DNA of 64,000 bases from Cyprinodon diabolis (taxonomy: Eukaryota; Chordata; Actinopteri; Cyprinodontiformes; Cyprinodontidae). The DNA lies in NCBI GenBank assembly GCA_030533445.1, contig CM060064.1, positions 44,411,787-44,475,786 of the forward strand, given 5' to 3'. Positions 59,390 through 64,000 of this stretch are shown piece by piece. A program made the position numbers and the translations under genes. Positions within the stretch are counted from its first letter, which is position 1; the number at the start of each line of letters is the position of its first letter. The notes under the pieces were generated by a model. That model was not told where the DNA came from and did no database searches. It saw only the letters and a program-made list of their open reading frames with translations.

Positions 59390-60009
59390 TATTGCAATAG
59401 TAAACTAAAAGTAATTTCACTTGAATTTTAAAAATATGTTTTTTTAAATGTAAACATGATTTTTTTATATCTAAAAAAATAAATAAATACAATGTAATTG
59501 CAGATTTGGTGACATCAGAGGTGTACGAAGACAGTTTTTATTCCTTTGTTGTATGATAGATACTGATGTAGATCCTAAAGCATATTAATCCAAACAGATG
59601 ATCCTTTTCCTTAATGACTACCACTGTGAAGGAGGAAACATTCCTGCTGCAGGGACTTTACCCTCATTTATCATAGCAAAAATTTGCCCCTTCTGTCCCA
59701 TTAGGCTTTTTGAGCCTTAACCATAATTATCTGTTGACATCTTAAAGTCCTCATTACCTTGTTTTCATATTTGAGTCTCTGCCAGACTGTGGTGCCTCTT
59801 TGGTATCAATAGCTTTAGAGGCTCAAAGCTAATGATAATTGTCTTCAGAAATTAAACCAGTATGAATCTAATTGTATCCCATTTTATTTTTATCTAATTG
59901 GTTTTCTCATCTCTCATAAACATCATATTCTGCTGCTCTAGCCTCTACTTTTTGGGTTGTTTAGTTATCCCCTGGCCATATCAGCTCAAAGTATCAAAAA
60001 CAATGTTTG
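59390..60009. other. Unassigned DNA
   Basis: Nothing recognised. Confidence 0.4.
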
Positions 60010-60330
60010 GTGTCACGCAGTTTGATGTAAAAACATTTTTCTAAAAGGGTGTTAATGTGTAAAACAGAAGAGCCGACACGTCCAGTGAACATCCACGTAT
60101 GGTATTTTGCCCTTTTTAGGCACCATACAGTATTTCCAGTCGTGAGAGAATTTTTTTCTCTCGGGCCAACTTTCAGCCTGATCGTACGTCCTGCGTTGTG
60201 TAGTATACAGGGGGTAACGAGGGGCAATTAGCCTCTCACGACCACCTCCCGATCAGGAATCGTAAGGTCGGGAGAAAATCAAAAATGTTTGAAATGCAGT
60301 AGGAGTCGGGAGGTGTTCGTGGACAAATCA
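60010..60330 (-). mobile_element. Harbinger-like relic, 3' part
   Basis: The complement of 60230-60330 follows 44340-44430 (TGTCCACGAACACCTCCCG; TTTTGATTTTCTCCCGACC). It forms one element with 60890-61140, interrupted by the LINE end between them. Confidence 0.5.
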
Positions 60331-60333
60331 CCC

Positions 60334-60693
60334 TGTCTGTAAAAAGGAGCGCTACCGCAGGTCATTCATTCCTGCTGTCACCAGACTCTATAATACTGCA
60401 CTGTAACCACAATAACTGCTGTAAAAACCACTGTGCAGCTATATTATAGTTTTTTATTTATTAGAATAGTTATACCATTACCTCACCGTTGTTCCTTTCC
60501 TACTACACTTTAACGTAAAAGTAAATCCACCTGTATATAAGCCATCCAGATTGTACATGTCACCTCAAACCTCTGTGCTACTACCTTGTATTTTTTTTAT
60601 CTTTTTATTTTTCTATTTCTTATTTTTATTTTATTTTTTCATTGTGTGCGATACATGTACACTTGCACCTTAATCCTTATTTATCTTGATATA

Positions 60694-60743
<50 letters not shown>

Positions 60744-60868
60744 TATTCTTCTAAATGCACCTTTTTCCTCCTTGTTTGCACCTTCTTCTTTAACTACTAT
60801 GCCAACATGTGACGAGTGAATTTCTTCGCTGTGAGATCAATAAAGCTCATCTAATCTAATCTAATCTT
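60334..60868 (+). mobile_element. LINE 3' fragment with ATCTA tail
   Basis: It begins with codons for KKERYRRSFIPAVTRLYNTAL, the C terminus of a LINE ORF2, followed by its 3' UTR. The end GATCAATAAAGCTC is followed by repeated ATCTA. A TA tract is at 60695-60739. It is inserted in the Harbinger-like relic. Confidence 0.8.
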
Positions 60869-60889
60869 GCTGTTGAAGCAGAGCTACAA

Positions 60890-61140
60890 GCCCATTTACC
60901 AGAACCTTGAGCACGGTACATAATACAAAGTCTTCTTCATCCAGATTGACGAGTCCCAACAGCCCCATCTCACAACTCTGAGTCCAACGTGTGGTCTTTG
61001 GACATGCATTGTGAGCAGGTAGATCGCTTCAGAGCGTCTGGTCGCACAGAGTGAAATTCCTGGTTTTGTCGTACAGTTTGAGTTATAGCTGCATGCAACT
61101 ATTGACAATATGAAACAGTGTATGCCCGGCTTAAGCGCAG
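60890..61140 (-). mobile_element. Harbinger-like relic, 5' part
   Basis: On the minus strand it starts GCCGGGCATACACTG and includes CTCAAACTGTACGAC and GCGACCAGACGCTCTG, matching 43460-43590. The TAAG next to the terminus suits a TWA target. Confidence 0.5.
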
Positions 61141-61186
61141 ATATAAGATAATGAAGTACCCATGATGATGTGTTTAATGTTATAGT

Positions 61187-61868
61187 CAAGACCACACCAA
61201 CCAAGACCAAGGAGTACCGCAACCGAAACAAAAACAAAACCTTTAGGGTCCAAGACCGTTGGAAACCAAGACCCTTAGAGGCCAAGACCTTTAGAGGTCA
61301 AGAACTTTAGAGATCAAGACCCTTATAGACCAAGACCTTTAGCGGTCAAGAACTTTAGAGATCAAGACCCTTAGAGGCCAAGACCTTTAGCGGTCAAGAA
61401 CTTTAGAGATCAAGACCCTTAGAGACCAAGACCTTTAGTGGTCAAGAACTTTAGAGATCAAGACACTTAGAGACCAAGACCTTTAGAGGTCAAGAACTTT
61501 AGAGATCAATACCCTTAGAGACCAAGACCTTTAGAGGTCAAGAACTTTAGAGATCAAGACCATTAGAGACCAAGACCTTTAGCGGTCAAGAACTTTAGAG
61601 ATCAAGACCCTTAGTGACCAAGACCTTTAGAGGTCAAGAACTTTAGAGATCAAGACCCTTAGAGACCAAGACCTTTAGTGGTCGAGAACTTTAGAGATCA
61701 AGACCCTTAGAGACCAAGACCTTTAGCGGTCAAGAACTTTAGAGATCAAGACCCTTAGAGGCCAAGACCTTTAGCGGTCAAGAACTTTAGAGATCAAGAC
61801 ACTAAGAGACCAAGACCTTTAGCGGTCAAGAACTTTAGAGATCAAGACCCTTAGAGGCCAAGACCAAG
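61187..61868 (+). repeat. 48-bp higher-order minisatellite built of three 16-bp monomers
   Basis: The monomers are AGACCAAGACCTTTAG, CGGTCAAGAACTTTAG and AGATCAAGACCCTTAG, always in that order. Twelve 48-bp repeats occupy about 61290-61860, preceded by irregular monomers from 61187. Units differ by single bases (CGG, AGG or TGG at the second monomer; GACC or GGCC at the first). Confidence 0.96.
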
Positions 61869-63507
61869 AACATATAAGATATCGGTTTTGCCCTCTATGA
61901 TTTTTATGTTTCTTAACATTGAAACATAAAAAATGAAGGCAAACAACACATATTCTACATTTTTATAGCCATGAGTCGTGACCATCTTAGTGAGGATTGT
62001 TTGGTGTCAGAATCAACAGACTTTTTCCTTGGAATCTTGAAGCACAGTTTACAAATCAACTGGTGAGATCACAGTCTTAGATAAAAAAAAAAAAAGAAAT
62101 GTGTGGAGGTGAAACAATGCAACAGGAAGACGTGTTGTTGGAAGATGCAGTTTGTTATAAATTTTGAGAAACTGGTTTGATTACACTCCAAATTACTACT
62201 TGACTGCTGGTAAAACCCTGAAAGCCTTGTAGCACTAAATTGGAACCCCTGAATGAATGCAGCTTAGTAACCCTAAAAACTAGAAGTGCAACTAGAGGCC
62301 TCTAGCACTGTATTAAATATTTTTGTCAACATGTTTCTTCAATAGTTAACATTTGAGCTGCATTTGAGCTTATAATGGAGTAGCATCAACTTCTAGAGGA
62401 AACATTGGTTTTAAAAAGGTTTTCTCATACAGCAACAGAATTGCTCTGCGAAGAAGCAGAAGGCTGAAGAGACTCATGTAGCAACACTGCAAAGAAAGGA
62501 AAAGGAAGAAGGCGACAGATGATAGGAGAGGACAGTTGGAACAGGCGGAGGAGAGCCAGAGATTACTACCATAGTACGTCAGGGTAAGCTTGCCATCTTT
62601 ATTGGTAACCATGGAAATAATTATAGAGCAGACAGACAGATTGTGCAGACTGTGAGGTTTTGTGGAAAAAGAAAAGGAAGGGAGGGGATGAAAGAAAGCA
62701 AGAGAAGGGGAAGAAAGAACCGATTTGGGAGGTAAGGTAGGTGAAATGTTTATTTGGAGTCCTGAAACTCTGCAGGTTGTTTTCCTGTAAAACTCTGTAA
62801 AGATTAACTGAAAAGCAAGCCGATTTAACAACGTTCTTTATCCAAGCTGTGGAGTAGAATGTTATCTTTTCTGCTCGTCTTCTTTATTTTAAACTCAAAG
62901 ACAACCTCTAGTTGTTGGTTAGTTAGCAGTATTACCCTATAGCGTCGTCATTCAATGCATCAAACTATAGGAGGGCACTTTTACCCCAGAGAGCGGTTGG
63001 CTAACTTAACATGAAGATTTCAACTCTAAAACTCTCTAACCTCGTACTCATTTGTCCTTAGGTTAGTGCGTTAATCAGAGTCCTGCCTTCATATGAATTC
63101 TGACGTTATGTCTTAATGCTGAAAGAACTTTTAGTGGCAGGAACATTACAGTGTCTTGGAACAAAGCCTGCTAGCTGGGCCTTGTTGCTGCCTAATAAAC
63201 CTGCTGCCAGAATAAAGATTTTCTTCTTTTTTGGGGGGAGAAAATATAAATGTACATTGATGTTAATACAGCTGCTGTTGTCAAAGTATATATGTAGAAA
63301 ATACAGGTAGAAACTATTTCATGCATTTGTCATTAATTAGTGAAGGAGATGATAAACAAGTATAAAAAAATAACTTATACATTGAAAAGATTCACAGGAG
63401 GCTCAAAGCTACGTAAACTAGAGATACTTCTCTTGTTTTATTTTTGTGTTTTTATGCATTTGTGTGTCGTTACTAACCTCCCTCCTCCTTAATGCTAACA
63501 CCTTTTA
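61869..63507. other. Unassigned DNA
   Basis: No supported gene. The 153-residue minus frame at 62370-62831 is Ser/Leu-rich low complexity opposite a purine-rich stretch. Confidence 0.45.
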
Positions 63508-63645
63508 AAAGCCTAACCAGGGACGAAGGCTGCAAATTAGCCCATGGCTACAAGCCTTATTACTTGGACATCGGCCACGTGTTTGGTTGCAATGTTTAAT
63601 TGTACTGTCCCTGTCAAATAAATAAATAAAAAATAAATAAAAGTA
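63508..63645 (+). mobile_element. LINE 3' tail fragment
   Basis: GGGACGAAGGCTGCAAATTA, TACTGTCCCTGTCAAATAAA and an A-rich AAATA tail follow a LINE 3' end seen widely in fish. Confidence 0.5.
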
Positions 63646-64000
63646 CATCGGTCAGCTAATGTTTTTGGGAGATATTGAAGTTTTTTACTTGTATCAGTAT
63701 CGGCTGATATGTTCATGCATATGCTGATTCTTAGGTGTATTCAGCAGTAATGCTTCGTTAAGCACATGGATTGCCACTCCCTCATTCCATCCTTTAGGAT
63801 GCTTCATTAGTCTCTCAAACCCCCTGGCTCCGGGTCAATTCCGCAAAATCAAAAAGAACGTTGCAAAAAAATCTGTTTTCTGGTTCTAGATGTAGCCTTT
63901 CTCTCTACTTACAGTAGCAGCCATTCAAAATCTTCCGTCGCAGTCAAATGGCAGCCTACTCCCTTGCAACTCCCAGCAGAAGCCCAGTGGCTGGAAGTTG
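63646..64000. other. Unassigned DNA
   Basis: Nothing recognised; the window ends without a gene. Confidence 0.4.

Noticed and set aside
60586..60819. Hydrophobic 77-residue frame resembling membrane protein
   Set aside because: Made by the T-rich and TA-repeat part of a LINE 3' UTR.
61187..61868. CRISPR-like array
   Set aside because: The spacing is regular only because three 16-bp monomers alternate; the intervening sequence is repeat, not unique spacer, and the DNA is eukaryotic.
62370..62831. 153-residue minus-strand frame
   Set aside because: Low-complexity Ser/Leu/Phe composition opposite a purine-rich stretch; no motif, no splice context.

Overview
The window looks like teleost fish nuclear DNA: AT-rich, no bacterial-style gene packing, and dense in transposon families typical of fish (hAT, Tc1, PIF/Harbinger, Rex3, L2-like LINEs, solo LTRs, MITEs). 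Only one host coding segment can be defended. It is a 106-base exon at 3409-3514 (+) with a good acceptor and donor, encoding the part of the synaptic Ras-GAP SYNGAP1 around [13 protein letters not shown]. The simplest reading is that much of the window is intron of a syngap1 gene on the + strand, but no second exon was recognised, so how far the gene extends is unknown.

Layout. 1-3.4 kb: truncated helicase-head element and a hAT element, then the syngap1 exon. 4.7-6.1 kb: 5'-truncated LINE with an open reverse transcriptase. 8.7-13.9 kb: helicase-head copy, Rex3 relic, short repeats, and an L2 LINE end split by a solo LTR. 15-20 kb: hAT element, nested short repeats and a TTAA-flanked element carrying a small reading frame. 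21.2-24.5 kb: decayed Pro/Glu/Ser-rich coding region made of tandem arrays, including four 277-bp units. 25.2 kb: 40-unit GATA microsatellite. 27.9-33.3 kb: solo LTR, fold-back element, Harbinger-type MITE, hAT element. 33.8-41.4 kb: three more helicase-head copies, a BED-finger hAT relic inside a TA tract, and an 80-bp palindrome. 41.7-47.6 kb: nested hAT and Harbinger-like elements, a THAP-domain fossil and a second TTAA element. 49.6-52.1 kb: solo LTR, fold-back element and an apparently intact Tc1-like transposon. 52-64 kb: mostly unassigned, with MITEs, LINE ends and a 48-bp higher-order minisatellite.

The most notable signal is the helicase-head family: five ~540-bp copies bounded by TAGCCT...AGGTTA, three with clean 9-bp target duplications. 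Each carries an upstream region plus the first ~80 codons of a RecQ-like helicase up to its ATP-binding loop. This resembles the gene-fragment capture of Pack-MULEs. A second family, with TTAA targets, also carries an N-terminal-like reading frame. Together they suggest that short DNA transposons here spread 5' gene ends. Apart from the Tc1 transposase, the LINE fragment and the syngap1 exon, nearly all reading frames in the window are repeat-derived or chance.
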